23,070 nucleotides of DNA from CBIFWW01 sp966186435. Lineage in GTDB: Bacteria > Pseudomonadota > Gammaproteobacteria > Enterobacterales > Enterobacteriaceae. Shown here piece after piece: positions 1 through 7,611 of the stretch (position 1 is its first letter; each line of letters opens with the position of its first letter). The translations under genes were made by a program, and so were the position numbers. The stretch spans positions 1 through 23,070 of the forward strand of contig CBIFWW010000044.1 of assembly GCA_966186435.1 (NCBI GenBank), given 5' to 3'. The notes beneath the pieces were generated by a model that saw nothing but the letters and a program-made list of their open reading frames with translations, had not been told where the DNA came from and searched no databases.

Positions 1-575
1 AAGCGGCGGGTAACTTCACCATCGCGGGCAGTGATCAAGGTGATTTCCACCGCCTGAGGCAGCGGCTGGTTAGTAGGTAAATTGAGTTGCCATCCCCCCT
101 GATGCCAGAAACGTAGCCGTAAACCGGATACCCCTGGCATCACTTCTAAGCGCCGCGTGGCAGCCCCATCAGGCATATCAACAAAAGGCAGCCATTCACG
201 CACCAGCCCATTTTCTTCAAGCCGCCAGCGTACCCGTTGAAGGGTGGATCGCGGGGCGGCCATCCCTGGGTTGATCCAACCGCTGTGGGTGAGCACCAGG
301 CTTTCCCGATCGCGCCCCTGATTATCATGCTCCATGGCGCTACCACCCAGCGGGCCGGGGGTACGCACCGGGCGGTTAATCGCCCCCGTGATGTCCCGCT
401 CCAGCAAGGTAAAAGCGTATTGCAACTGGGCTAAAGCCGGGCCATGACGATCGGAAAACTGCAGTAATGTCACCCCTTGCTGCACCATGCGGCTAGCCAT
501 CACCCCTATTACCGCCAGCAGGGTTAGCGCCAACAAGGTTTCCAACAGGGTGAACCCGCCCTGACGGCGGCTCAT
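1..575 (-). CDS. gspJ: T2SS minor pseudopilin GspJ (3' end off window)
   Basis: Minor pseudopilin of the type II secretion pseudopilus, part of the GspI-J-K tip complex in the periplasm. The ATG at 575 overlaps the gspI stop as ATGA, so the two are translationally coupled. The N-terminus MSRRQGGFTLLETLLALTLL is a class III prepilin leader: short basic stretch, Gly-Phe cleavage site for the prepilin peptidase GspO, Glu at mature position 5, then a hydrophobic helix. About 191 codons are visible and no stop is reached before base 1; the family is usually near 190-200 residues, so only the last few residues should be missing. Position directly after gspI is the standard T2SS order. Family identity is firm from leader, order and length; the C-terminus is unseen. 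Confidence 0.93.
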   Translation of the reverse strand, partial: MSRRQGGFTLLETLLALTLLAVIGVMASRMVQQGVTLLQFSDRHGPALAQLQYAFTLLERDITGAINRPVRTPGPLGGSAMEHDNQGRDRESLVLTHSGWINPGMAAPRSTLQRVRWRLEENGLVREWLPFVDMPDGAATRRLEVMPGVSGLRLRFWHQGGWQLNLPTNQPLPQAVEITLITARDGEVTRR

Positions 576-949
576 GGCCGCACTCCGTAGCTTTTTAATA
601 CCGATACTGGCCGCTGGCCCGGAGAGAAGGGCCGGGCATAAACTTCAACCTCAATCTGTTTCACCCCCGGCTGCGCCGTTCCCTGCGCCCGCCAACGCCA
701 AAACCATTGGCGCCGGGCTTGCTGAGACTCCCCTTCCCGCCACTCACCTTCAGGCCAGGATTTCGCCAGATGCAGCTCCACCATCAGGTTGTCTGCCACC
801 CAGCCGGCCCAGGCCCGCTCCGTTAACTGGGCTGGCCCACGGGAGAGCTGCCCCAGACTTTGCAGCAAAGCCAGCGCCGCCAGGGCAAAAATAGCCAGCG
901 CCACCATGACCTCCAGCAAGGTCATCCCCTTAGGGAGCCGGGCTGACAA
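572..949 (-). CDS. gspI: T2SS minor pseudopilin GspI
   Basis: Minor pseudopilin that helps nucleate the T2SS pseudopilus together with GspJ and GspK. The leader is Lys-Gly-Met-Thr-Leu-Leu-Glu-Val followed by a hydrophobic helix (MVALAIFALAALALLQ). I choose the TTG at 949 as start: it has a strong Shine-Dalgarno, TGGAGG at 960-955, with a 5-base spacer, and gives a short basic leader (MSARLPKG) and a 125-residue protein, the normal family length. An ATG at 976 would add nine residues and overlap gspH by 47 bases without a comparable ribosome site; an ATG at 925 would leave no leader. With the TTG start the overlap with gspH is 20 bases. The end overlaps gspJ by 4 bases. Confidence 0.92.
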   Translation of the reverse strand: MSARLPKGMTLLEVMVALAIFALAALALLQSLGQLSRGPAQLTERAWAGWVADNLMVELHLAKSWPEGEWREGESQQARRQWFWRWRAQGTAQPGVKQIEVEVYARPFSPGQRPVSVLKSYGVRP

Positions 950-1409
950 TGCGCCCTCCACTGCGGGTACCCGCATAGACGCTGGCCTGTGGCTGCCCCT
1001 CCTTGATAAACACCAAGGAGAACGGGGTGATATCCCCACCGGAGAGCAGCAAAATTTGCGGAGTCTCCCCGCTAAAAGAGGCCGGGCGGCCATCCACTTC
1101 CAGCTGCAATGACCAGCCCTTGGGCAGGATGCGTTGGGTATTTTTCATCACCCGAAAGGGCAACCAGCGGCCTTCGCGCCATATTCGTAATGACCAACCC
1201 TGGCTATCCACTTGCAGCCCGAACACCCGGCCTTCCACCACTGCCAATTGTGAGAGATTCACCAGCCGACCAGCCAACTGTTGGCTTTCGCGCTCGGCCT
1301 GGAACCCCCGCAGGGACAGATTGGGGATGACAGCCGCCGCCAGTAGCCCCATCAGCAAGACCACCAGCATCACTTCCAGCAAGGTAAACCCCCGTTGGTG
1401 CCTGGTCAT
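930..1409 (-). CDS. gspH: T2SS minor pseudopilin GspH
   Basis: Minor pseudopilin of the T2SS pseudopilus, thought to link the tip complex to the GspG shaft. The 159-residue product starts MTRHQRGFTLLEVMLVVLLM: a basic seven-residue leader ending in Gly, cleavage before Phe, Glu5, and a hydrophobic N-terminal helix. The rest is a globular beta-rich domain with no distinctive catalytic motif, as expected. The ATG at 1409 overlaps the gspG stop (ATGA), and the 3' end overlaps gspI. Order G-H-I-J and length match the family. Assignment as GspH rather than another minor pseudopilin rests mainly on gene order and size. Confidence 0.93.
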   Translation of the reverse strand: MTRHQRGFTLLEVMLVVLLMGLLAAAVIPNLSLRGFQAERESQQLAGRLVNLSQLAVVEGRVFGLQVDSQGWSLRIWREGRWLPFRVMKNTQRILPKGWSLQLEVDGRPASFSGETPQILLLSGGDITPFSLVFIKEGQPQASVYAGTRSGGRIVSPAP

Positions 1410-1849
1410 TGGCTGTCCAGATGCCAGGTGCCGATATCATCATCGGTATCAATTTGGCGATCCGGCCCGGCGGAGTACATATCTACCCGGCCATGTTTGC
1501 CCGGCAAGCGATACTGGTAAGCCTCCCCCCAGGGGTCTTTTGGCAAGCGGCGGATATAGCCACCCTCCGGGTATTGGCGCGGTTGGGGGGCCGCTTCCGG
1601 CGCCCGCACCAAGGCCTCCAGCCCCTGCTCGGCGGTGGGATAATTCACATTGTCCAACCGATACATATCCAGGGCGCTTTCTAGCGTCGAGAGATCGCTT
1701 AATACCTTCTGGCGATCGGCCTTGCTTTTATTACCCATCAGATTGGGTACCACCAGGCTACCCAAAATCCCTAAAATCACTATTACCACCATCACTTCCA
1801 GCAGAGTAAAGCCCTGCTGGCGGCGTGTTGCTTCCCTTCGCCGTGGCAT
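1406..1849 (-). CDS. gspG: T2SS major pseudopilin GspG
   Basis: Major subunit of the periplasmic pseudopilus that pushes substrates through the GspD secretin. The 147-residue protein has the leader MPRRREATRRQQG then FTLLEVMVVIVILGILGSLV, the most conserved class III prepilin signature, cut by GspO after Gly13. The C-terminal stretch DMYSAGPDRQIDTDDDIG is the acidic loop that binds calcium in GspG proteins. The ATG at 1849 is preceded by a strong AGGAG with a 6-base spacer, the best ribosome site in the operon, consistent with this being the most abundant pseudopilin. It lies 9 bases after gspF and overlaps gspH by 4. Confidence 0.97.
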   Translation of the reverse strand: MPRRREATRRQQGFTLLEVMVVIVILGILGSLVVPNLMGNKSKADRQKVLSDLSTLESALDMYRLDNVNYPTAEQGLEALVRAPEAAPQPRQYPEGGYIRRLPKDPWGEAYQYRLPGKHGRVDMYSAGPDRQIDTDDDIGTWHLDSQ

Positions 1850-1858
1850 AACGCGCTC

Positions 1859-3055
1859 CTATAACGACATGAATGAATTGAGTTGTAGTAAAGGCTGGAG
1901 GATCGCCAGCACAATGAACAGCACTACCCCGGCCATCACCACCACCAGCAACGGCTCAAATAGGCTAAGTGATAGTGTGATGCGCCGGTTGAGCAGGGTT
2001 TCCTGATTGGTGGCCGCCCGCATTAACATCGGCCCCAGCTCGCCGCTGCGCTCCCCGGCGGCGATCAGATGGCGCATCATCGGCGGGAACAGCCCGGTCT
2101 GGCTCAGGGCCTGTTGGAGGCTGATCCCCTCATGCACCCGCTCCGCAGCCTCCACCAGCCGCTGGCGGATAAACAGATTCCCAGCCACCGCCGCACTGAT
2201 GTTGAGCGCCACCGCCAGGGGCACCCCGCTGGCATATAGAATGCTCAGGGTGTGGGCGTAGCGGGCGATATTGATTTCCGCCACCAGCCGCCCGGCCACC
2301 GGCAGTTTCAGCAACTGCCGGTGCCAGGCGAAGCGGTAGCGGGGGCGGCGCAGTAATTTAGCCGCCGCCAGGCCAGCCACCAACAGTGCCAGCAGCAACC
2401 AAGGCCCCACCAGCCGCAGGCCGTCGCTGATAGACATCAGCAGGCGGGTGGTGAAGGGCAAAGCCTGATTCATGGTGATGAATTGCTCGGTGACTTTGGG
2501 CACTACACTTGTCAATAACACCGTCACTACCCCCACCGCCACCACAGTAAGCGCCAGTGGGTACACCAGCGCCTGCTGGAGTTTGGATTTCATCTGCTGA
2601 CGGCTTTCACCATAATCCGCCAGGCTTATCAGTACCTGATCTAGCTGGCCTGCGGCTTCCCCCGCCGCCACCGTGGTGCGGTACAGCTCGCTAAATACTT
2701 TTGGGTAGGATTCCAGCGCAGCCGCCAGGCTATACCCCCCCAGCACGCTGGCTCTGACCCCATTCAGAACCTCTACCAGCTGTTTTTGCTCACACTGGCG
2801 GGAGACGGCTAAGAGCGCCTCCTCCAGCGGCAGTGCCGCCGCCACCAGGGTTGCCAACTGGCGCATCGCCAGGGCTAAATCACTGCTTTTAACGGCGCGG
2901 GTTTTTAGCGCTGGGGTGGTGGCCTCAGACAGCGCCAGCACCAGTAGCTTTTGTTCCTTGAGAAGCTGGCTGGCCTGGCGCAAGGTTTCTGCTTCAATCA
3001 TCCCCCGGCGTGGCTTGCCTTGCAGATTACGGGCCTGATACTGAAAACGCGCCAT
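1859..3055 (-). CDS. gspF: T2SS inner-membrane platform protein GspF
   Basis: Polytopic inner-membrane protein at the centre of the T2SS assembly platform; it couples the GspE ATPase to pseudopilus growth. The 398-residue product begins MARFQYQARNLQGKPRRGMI, typical of GspF/PilC proteins, has two repeated cytoplasmic four-helix domains (about residues 60-170 and 265-370) and three hydrophobic segments (near 170-190, 215-235 and close to the C-terminus, ending ILQPLLQLNSFMSL). The motif VALNISAAVAGN marks the second domain. The ATG directly follows the gspE stop (TAAATG), so translation is likely coupled. Length matches GspF (about 400). Confidence 0.97.
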   Translation of the reverse strand: MARFQYQARNLQGKPRRGMIEAETLRQASQLLKEQKLLVLALSEATTPALKTRAVKSSDLALAMRQLATLVAAALPLEEALLAVSRQCEQKQLVEVLNGVRASVLGGYSLAAALESYPKVFSELYRTTVAAGEAAGQLDQVLISLADYGESRQQMKSKLQQALVYPLALTVVAVGVVTVLLTSVVPKVTEQFITMNQALPFTTRLLMSISDGLRLVGPWLLLALLVAGLAAAKLLRRPRYRFAWHRQLLKLPVAGRLVAEINIARYAHTLSILYASGVPLAVALNISAAVAGNLFIRQRLVEAAERVHEGISLQQALSQTGLFPPMMRHLIAAGERSGELGPMLMRAATNQETLLNRRITLSLSLFEPLLVVVMAGVVLFIVLAILQPLLQLNSFMSL

Positions 3056-4498
3056 TTATGCCTCCCGGGTAACACGTAGGGCTTCTTCCAGCGACGTTAC
3101 CCCGGCGGCCACTGCGGCCAGCGCGTTGTGATACAGACTGCCAGCAAACAGGTGGCGGGATAGGGCTGACGCTTGCCCGTCGTGGATGGCCTGACGGCAG
3201 TTGTCATTCAGCACCAGCAGCTCATGGATGGCAGAACGCCCCTGGTAGCCCGTCCCGTGGCACTGGCTGCACCCCCCGGCACGGTAAAAGCGTTGCCCTT
3301 CGGGTAATGGGTCCCCGGCGCTGGCCTGCTGCGGCTGGCGGCAGGCCGGGCACAGCACCCGCACCAAACGTTGGCCAATCACCCCGGCCAGAGAGGTCGC
3401 CAGTAGAAAAGGCTCGATCCCCATATCCTGCAAGCGTGACACCGCCCCCACAGCGCTATTGGTATGCAGCGTCGAAAGTACCAAGTGGCCGGTGAGCGAG
3501 GCTTGCACGGCGATTTCGGCGGTTTCCCGATCGCGGATCTCCCCTACCATCACCACATCCGGGTCCTGGCGCAGAATGGCCCGTAGCCCCCGGGCAAAGG
3601 TCATATCTACTTTGGTATTGACCTGGGTCTGGCCAACACCGGGTAGGTCATACTCAATGGGGTCTTCCACCGTCAAAATATTGCGGGATTTACTGTTAAG
3701 GTGGCTCAGGGCGGCATAAAGGGTGGTGGTTTTCCCGGAGCCGGTAGGGCCGGTGACCAGCAAAATCCCGTGGGGCAAGGTCAGTAGGGTTTGCATTTGC
3801 TGATGCAGCGCATCCGCCATCCCCAGGCCACCAAGATCGAGGCGCAGATTGCTTTTATCCAATAAACGCAGCACCACCCGTTCACCGTGGCTGGCAGGGA
3901 GGGTGGATACCCGCACATCCACCGCCCGGCCGCCGATGCGCAGAGCAATACGGCCATCCTGGGGGATGCGTTTTTCGGCGATATCCAGCCGGGCCATCAC
4001 TTTAATCCGGGAAACCAGCAGCGCCGCCAGCTTGCGCTGAGGCTGGAGGATTTCCTGCAACATGCCGTCGATACGGAAGCGAATACTGAGGTTATGTTCG
4101 TAGGTTTCGATATGCACATCGGACGCCCCTTGCTTGATGGCCTCCCCCAGCATGGCGTTAATCAGGCGGATAATCGGCGCGCCGTCATCACTTTCCAGCA
4201 AATCATCCTGGGCGGGGAGTTCTTCGGCAAGGGTGAAGAAATCAATATCGCTGCCCAATTCATTCGCCATGCGTTGCATCCAGGCTGCGTCCTGTTGATA
4301 ACAGGCCACCAGCCGCTGCTCGAAGTCTGCCTCGCTTAACACCTGTACCGCCATTGGCCGCCCGGCCAGGCGGCGGGCCTCCTGGAGGGCGCTGGCAGTC
4401 ACCCGTTCCAGGCACCATAGCTGGGCCTCCGGCTCTGGGGATAAGGCCAGGATCATTCCCTGGCGGCGGGCAAAAGCGGGGGTCAGTGGTAACTCCAT
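3056..4498 (-). CDS. gspE: T2SS ATPase GspE
   Basis: Cytoplasmic hexameric ATPase that powers pseudopilus assembly, docking on GspL and GspF. The 480-residue protein shows Walker A GPTGSGKTTT near residues 245-254, the Asp box/Walker B region VVMVGEIRDRETAEIA near 313, the His-box region TGHLVLSTLHTN after it, and the zinc-binding CPAC/CSQC pair near 381 and 409 that separates GspE from many PilB/PilT relatives. I start at the ATG at 4498 (MELPLTPAFARRQG), preceded by GGGG with a 6-base spacer and two bases after the gspD stop; an in-frame ATG at 4516 would overlap gspD and has no better ribosome site. It is joined head to tail with gspF. Confidence 0.97.
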   Translation of the reverse strand: MELPLTPAFARRQGMILALSPEPEAQLWCLERVTASALQEARRLAGRPMAVQVLSEADFEQRLVACYQQDAAWMQRMANELGSDIDFFTLAEELPAQDDLLESDDGAPIIRLINAMLGEAIKQGASDVHIETYEHNLSIRFRIDGMLQEILQPQRKLAALLVSRIKVMARLDIAEKRIPQDGRIALRIGGRAVDVRVSTLPASHGERVVLRLLDKSNLRLDLGGLGMADALHQQMQTLLTLPHGILLVTGPTGSGKTTTLYAALSHLNSKSRNILTVEDPIEYDLPGVGQTQVNTKVDMTFARGLRAILRQDPDVVMVGEIRDRETAEIAVQASLTGHLVLSTLHTNSAVGAVSRLQDMGIEPFLLATSLAGVIGQRLVRVLCPACRQPQQASAGDPLPEGQRFYRAGGCSQCHGTGYQGRSAIHELLVLNDNCRQAIHDGQASALSRHLFAGSLYHNALAAVAAGVTSLEEALRVTREA

Positions 4499-4499
4499 A

Positions 4500-6422
4500 T
4501 CAGGCCCCTTTATCACTCTGCATAAACAGCATCAGCCCTTCGCGTACCTGCTGGAACCCCCCCTTAGTAGGGGCCAATTCCGGCAGGTCTAACCGCGCGC
4601 TACCGGCCCGGCCTTCATCTTCCTGATATTGGCGGTACTTATTGCCAGACACCCGCTGGAAACCGTCGTTATCCCGGATAATGGTGGGGCGGATAAACAG
4701 CATCAAATTGCGCTTGGTGCTGTTGGTACTGTTGGCCCCGAACAGCTTGCCCACCAGCGGAATGTCCCCCAGCCCCGGCACTTTACTGCTGCTTTTGCGG
4801 CTGCTGTGATCCAGCAAGCCCCCCACCACCACGGTAGCCCCGCTGGACACCAGCACCGCATTATTAACGGTACGGGTGTTAAAGGTGGCCCCCAGGCTGC
4901 TGCTGGCACTGCTGGCGGTTTCCGCCACGCTGGACACCTCCTGCTCGATCTCAAGCAGTACCGCATCCCCCTCGTTGATTTGCGGTTTGACCTTGAGCTT
5001 GATACCCACCGTTTTACGTTCCACGGTATTAAAAATATTGTCCCCGGAGGTGGTTTGTGAGCCGCTAAGTACCGGGACTTCCTGGCCAACGTTGAAGGTA
5101 GCTTCTTTATTGTCGAGGGTGACGATGCTGGGGGTGGCAAGAATATCGTTCTGGCTATCGCTGGACAGTGCCGTCAGCAACATTCCCCAATTGCCGGAAA
5201 GAAACCCGGCGGCAATGCCATTATATTGGCTAAGTGCCCCACCCAGGTTGGCAGGGACGGTGCCTTTATCGCGGTATTGATTTACCCCTGCTGCAAAAGA
5301 GGTAATCGGCAATCCGGTTTCGGTATATTGGGTAAACCCGGCGTATTTATTACCCCATTGCACCCCCAAGTTCAGGCCATCGGCGTTTTGCACTTCGGCA
5401 ATGATGGCCTCCACTAACACTTGCGGGCGGCGGATATCCAGCCGGGCGATGACCTGCTCCAGTTCCGACATCGCATCCAGCGCAGCGGTGATGATCAGCG
5501 AGTTGGTTTGCGGATCGGCGATGATCCGGGTGGTGGATTCTGCTGATGCCACGGCCTCTCCTCCTTCACCAACCACGCGGCCCTGGAGGCCATTCAGCAC
5601 CTCTGCCATTTTCTCTGCATTGGCAAACTTTAGATAATGAACAGTGGTTTTACCCCGGTTGGCCTGGGGTTTATCCAGATGCGCCACCATTTCTGCCAGC
5701 TGCTGGCTGGCCCGGGCATCCCCGCTTATCAACACACTGTTGGTACGTTCATCGGCAATGATCCGCCCCGCCGGTGGGCCATTTTTTTGTGGGTCTTGCA
5801 CCATTAGGGTGGTTAACCGGGCCACCTCACTGGCAGAGGCGTAGCGCAAGGGGATGGTTTGCAGGGTTTTATCCCCGGCCAGATCCACACGCTCAACAAT
5901 CGCCATTAAGCGGTTAATTACCGCTGCCCGGCCGGTCATCAGCAGGACGTTGGACGGGTCATAGTGCACCACATTTCCCACCCCGGCGTTGTCGTTAAGC
6001 TGACGTAAAAGCGGGGCAAGATCCCGGGCAGAGACATTGCGCAGTACCACCACCCGGGTGACCACTTCATCACCCTGGGCCTGGGCCGCCGCATCGATCA
6101 CCGGGATGGAGCCAATTTTGGCATCCTTGGACTTCACCACCTTTAGCACCCCGTTGGCCTCTTCCACCACCGCAAAGCCGTATACCGCCAGAACATTGAG
6201 GAAAAACTGGTAATACTGCTCGCTATTGAGGGAGTCATAGCTGCGCACGGTAATAGTGCCACGCACGGCGGGGTCGATAATCACGGTTTTATTGAGGTTC
6301 TTACTGACGGTGTTAATAAACTCTTGTACTTCTACCCCCTGGAAGCTGGCCGAGTAGCCCGAGGCAAAACCCATGGGCGACCACAACAGCCAGCACAGTA
6401 ACAGCGCGGCAAAACGGCTCAT
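4500..6422 (-). CDS. gspD: T2SS outer-membrane secretin GspD
   Basis: Secretin that forms the 15-fold outer-membrane channel of the T2SS. The 640-residue precursor has a signal peptide (MSRFAALLLCWLLWSPMGFA, likely cut near residue 20-21), an N0 domain (SASFQGVEVQEFINTVSKNL onward), three N1-N3 repeats (for example VVVLRNVSARDLAPLLRQLN and TVHYLKFANAEKMAEVLNGL), and the C-terminal secretin domain with NVGQEVPVLSGSQTT and VVVGGLLDHSSRKSSSKVPG. A Ser/Ala-rich stretch (ETASSASSSLG) lies in the gate region. The C-terminal tail past about residue 600 may be the S-domain that binds a GspS-type pilotin; no pilotin gene is in view. The ATG overlaps the gspC stop by 4 bases. Confidence 0.97.
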   Translation of the reverse strand: MSRFAALLLCWLLWSPMGFASGYSASFQGVEVQEFINTVSKNLNKTVIIDPAVRGTITVRSYDSLNSEQYYQFFLNVLAVYGFAVVEEANGVLKVVKSKDAKIGSIPVIDAAAQAQGDEVVTRVVVLRNVSARDLAPLLRQLNDNAGVGNVVHYDPSNVLLMTGRAAVINRLMAIVERVDLAGDKTLQTIPLRYASASEVARLTTLMVQDPQKNGPPAGRIIADERTNSVLISGDARASQQLAEMVAHLDKPQANRGKTTVHYLKFANAEKMAEVLNGLQGRVVGEGGEAVASAESTTRIIADPQTNSLIITAALDAMSELEQVIARLDIRRPQVLVEAIIAEVQNADGLNLGVQWGNKYAGFTQYTETGLPITSFAAGVNQYRDKGTVPANLGGALSQYNGIAAGFLSGNWGMLLTALSSDSQNDILATPSIVTLDNKEATFNVGQEVPVLSGSQTTSGDNIFNTVERKTVGIKLKVKPQINEGDAVLLEIEQEVSSVAETASSASSSLGATFNTRTVNNAVLVSSGATVVVGGLLDHSSRKSSSKVPGLGDIPLVGKLFGANSTNSTKRNLMLFIRPTIIRDNDGFQRVSGNKYRQYQEDEGRAGSARLDLPELAPTKGGFQQVREGLMLFMQSDKGA

Positions 6423-7258
6423 GGCGATACCTCATCAAGGGTGATATGCAGCTCATGGCGTTGCCCTTCGCGCTCAACCACCACGGTCACCGCCTGGAGT
6501 TCAGGGAGTTTCATGATGATTTCGCGGGCCTGATTATCATCCCGTAAATCCACGCCATTCAGCGTGATGGCGATATCGTCTGGCTTAAAGCCGAGCTTGT
6601 TAAAAACCGTATGTTTACGGCCAGGATTGATGCGATAACCCACGGTTTTAGCCCCCTCCCGTACCGGGGATACCGTGATGTAATCGGTAATTTGCAGCGG
6701 GTTTTTAACCAGCTGCTGGCGGATATCGGGTGAAAAAGCGGCGTTTTCCAGCGCGATAACCGGTGAGGCATCCTTGCCGTTAAAGGCCAGCCAATGCAGG
6801 CCCCCCGGCTGAGCCAGTACCACGCCATTGGCAGCAATCTGGCGCAGGGCGACACCAGAGGGAGGGAGCCGGTCACCCTCGCTATAACTGGCTTGTTTAC
6901 CTTGATAACTCACCACCGCCAGCCGTTGCTCTGAGTGCTGGCTCATCACCAGGCCAGTGAGGATCAGCGGAAGTGTAGTGGTAGGGAACTGGCCACTGAC
7001 CGGCCCACGATCCGCCGCACTCACGCTGCCAAAAAGCTGAGGAACCGTGAGTTCTTGGGCTGGCGACATTCGGTTAATCGAGCTTTGGGAAGCAGGTTCC
7101 GTGAATATGGCCCACAGCTGCCAAGTGACCAACGATAGCCACCAGCCAAGCCCCAGCGCCATAAAACCCATCGCTAAACGGTTAAGACTGCATGGGATCT
7201 TAAACACTCCCCACCGAGGAATAGCGAAGGGTTTATTGAATATATGCATTCCGTGCAC
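6419..7258 (-). CDS. gspC: T2SS inner-membrane coupling protein GspC (PDZ type)
   Basis: Bitopic inner-membrane protein that links the platform to the secretin and helps pick substrates. The 279-residue product has a short cytoplasmic tail, one membrane segment near residues 28-52 (MGFMALGLGWWLSLVTWQL), a periplasmic homology region around 95-165 (TTLPLILTGLVMSQ to LHWLAF) that binds GspD N0, and a C-terminal PDZ domain from about 205 (YRINPGRKHTVFNKLGFKPD onward, with DDIAITLNGVDL). The start is a GTG at 7258 with AGAGGA 4 bases upstream; the in-frame ATG at 7249 has poorer spacing. It is the first gene of the operon, so the promoter should lie in 7259-7611. Confidence 0.94.
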   Translation of the reverse strand: MHGMHIFNKPFAIPRWGVFKIPCSLNRLAMGFMALGLGWWLSLVTWQLWAIFTEPASQSSINRMSPAQELTVPQLFGSVSAADRGPVSGQFPTTTLPLILTGLVMSQHSEQRLAVVSYQGKQASYSEGDRLPPSGVALRQIAANGVVLAQPGGLHWLAFNGKDASPVIALENAAFSPDIRQQLVKNPLQITDYITVSPVREGAKTVGYRINPGRKHTVFNKLGFKPDDIAITLNGVDLRDDNQAREIIMKLPELQAVTVVVEREGQRHELHITLDEVSP

Positions 7259-7611
7259 AAAGTCCTCTAAATTATTTACAAGAATTATTAAACGCCCTCG
7301 GCGAATAATAAACCTCGAATTATTGGAGCGAAAAATGATTAACCCTGATTATTGTTAATTATGTTTTACGCCATAAATTAGCATTGAAGAATACCCTATG
7401 CTTATTATTTGTGAAGACCCTCCCAAATCAGATGGCTATTTATTTTAATCACTAAAAAAAAGGTGCCATACTTTTCATTGAGTGAGCTAAATAACGCAAG
7501 CTCTTGAAATAAAAGGATCAATAAAAAAACACCTCCCTACGTATTTTTCAGATATGACCAAGCATCATATTCCTGAAAAATATAATTCCTCTGTAGACAT
7601 GGAGTTTTAAT
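7259..7611. other. Divergent intergenic region between gspC and the GH3 gene
   Basis: This 353-base, strongly AT-rich spacer must hold the promoters for both the T2SS operon (leftward) and the glycoside hydrolase gene (rightward). I see no gene in it. It holds AATTATT three times (7270-7276, 7283-7289, 7318-7324) near the gspC side and a long imperfect inverted repeat (7542-7582) near the hydrolase side. I could not place -35/-10 boxes with confidence on either strand, and I saw no MalT-type box like those between pulA and pulC. Confidence 0.6.
7542..7582. repeat. Imperfect inverted repeat in the leader of the GH3 gene
   Basis: TATTTTTCAG-ATATG (7542-7556) is mirrored by CATAT-TC-CTGAAAAATA (7566-7582), giving 15 paired bases with a 2-base bulge and a 9-base loop. 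It ends 29 bases before the start codon and about 19 bases before the GGAG ribosome site. It could be an operator or, if transcribed, a leader hairpin; it has no following T-run, so it is not a simple terminator. Confidence 0.6.

Noticed and set aside
1003..1809. Open frame of 268 codons on the plus strand
   Set aside because: It lies antisense to gspG and gspH, which have full family motifs and ribosome sites; its product has no recognisable pattern and is Pro/Arg/Ser-rich as expected for a shadow frame.
4499..4516. Longer gspE start (MIKGPD)
   Set aside because: It would overlap gspD by 17 bases without a better ribosome site; ATG 4498 has GGGG at good spacing and gives the usual N-terminus.
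7259..7611. MalT boxes, by analogy with the pulA-pulC spacer
   Set aside because: I saw no GGGGA/GGAKGA-type repeats here, so control by MalT is not supported even though the gene layout is alike.
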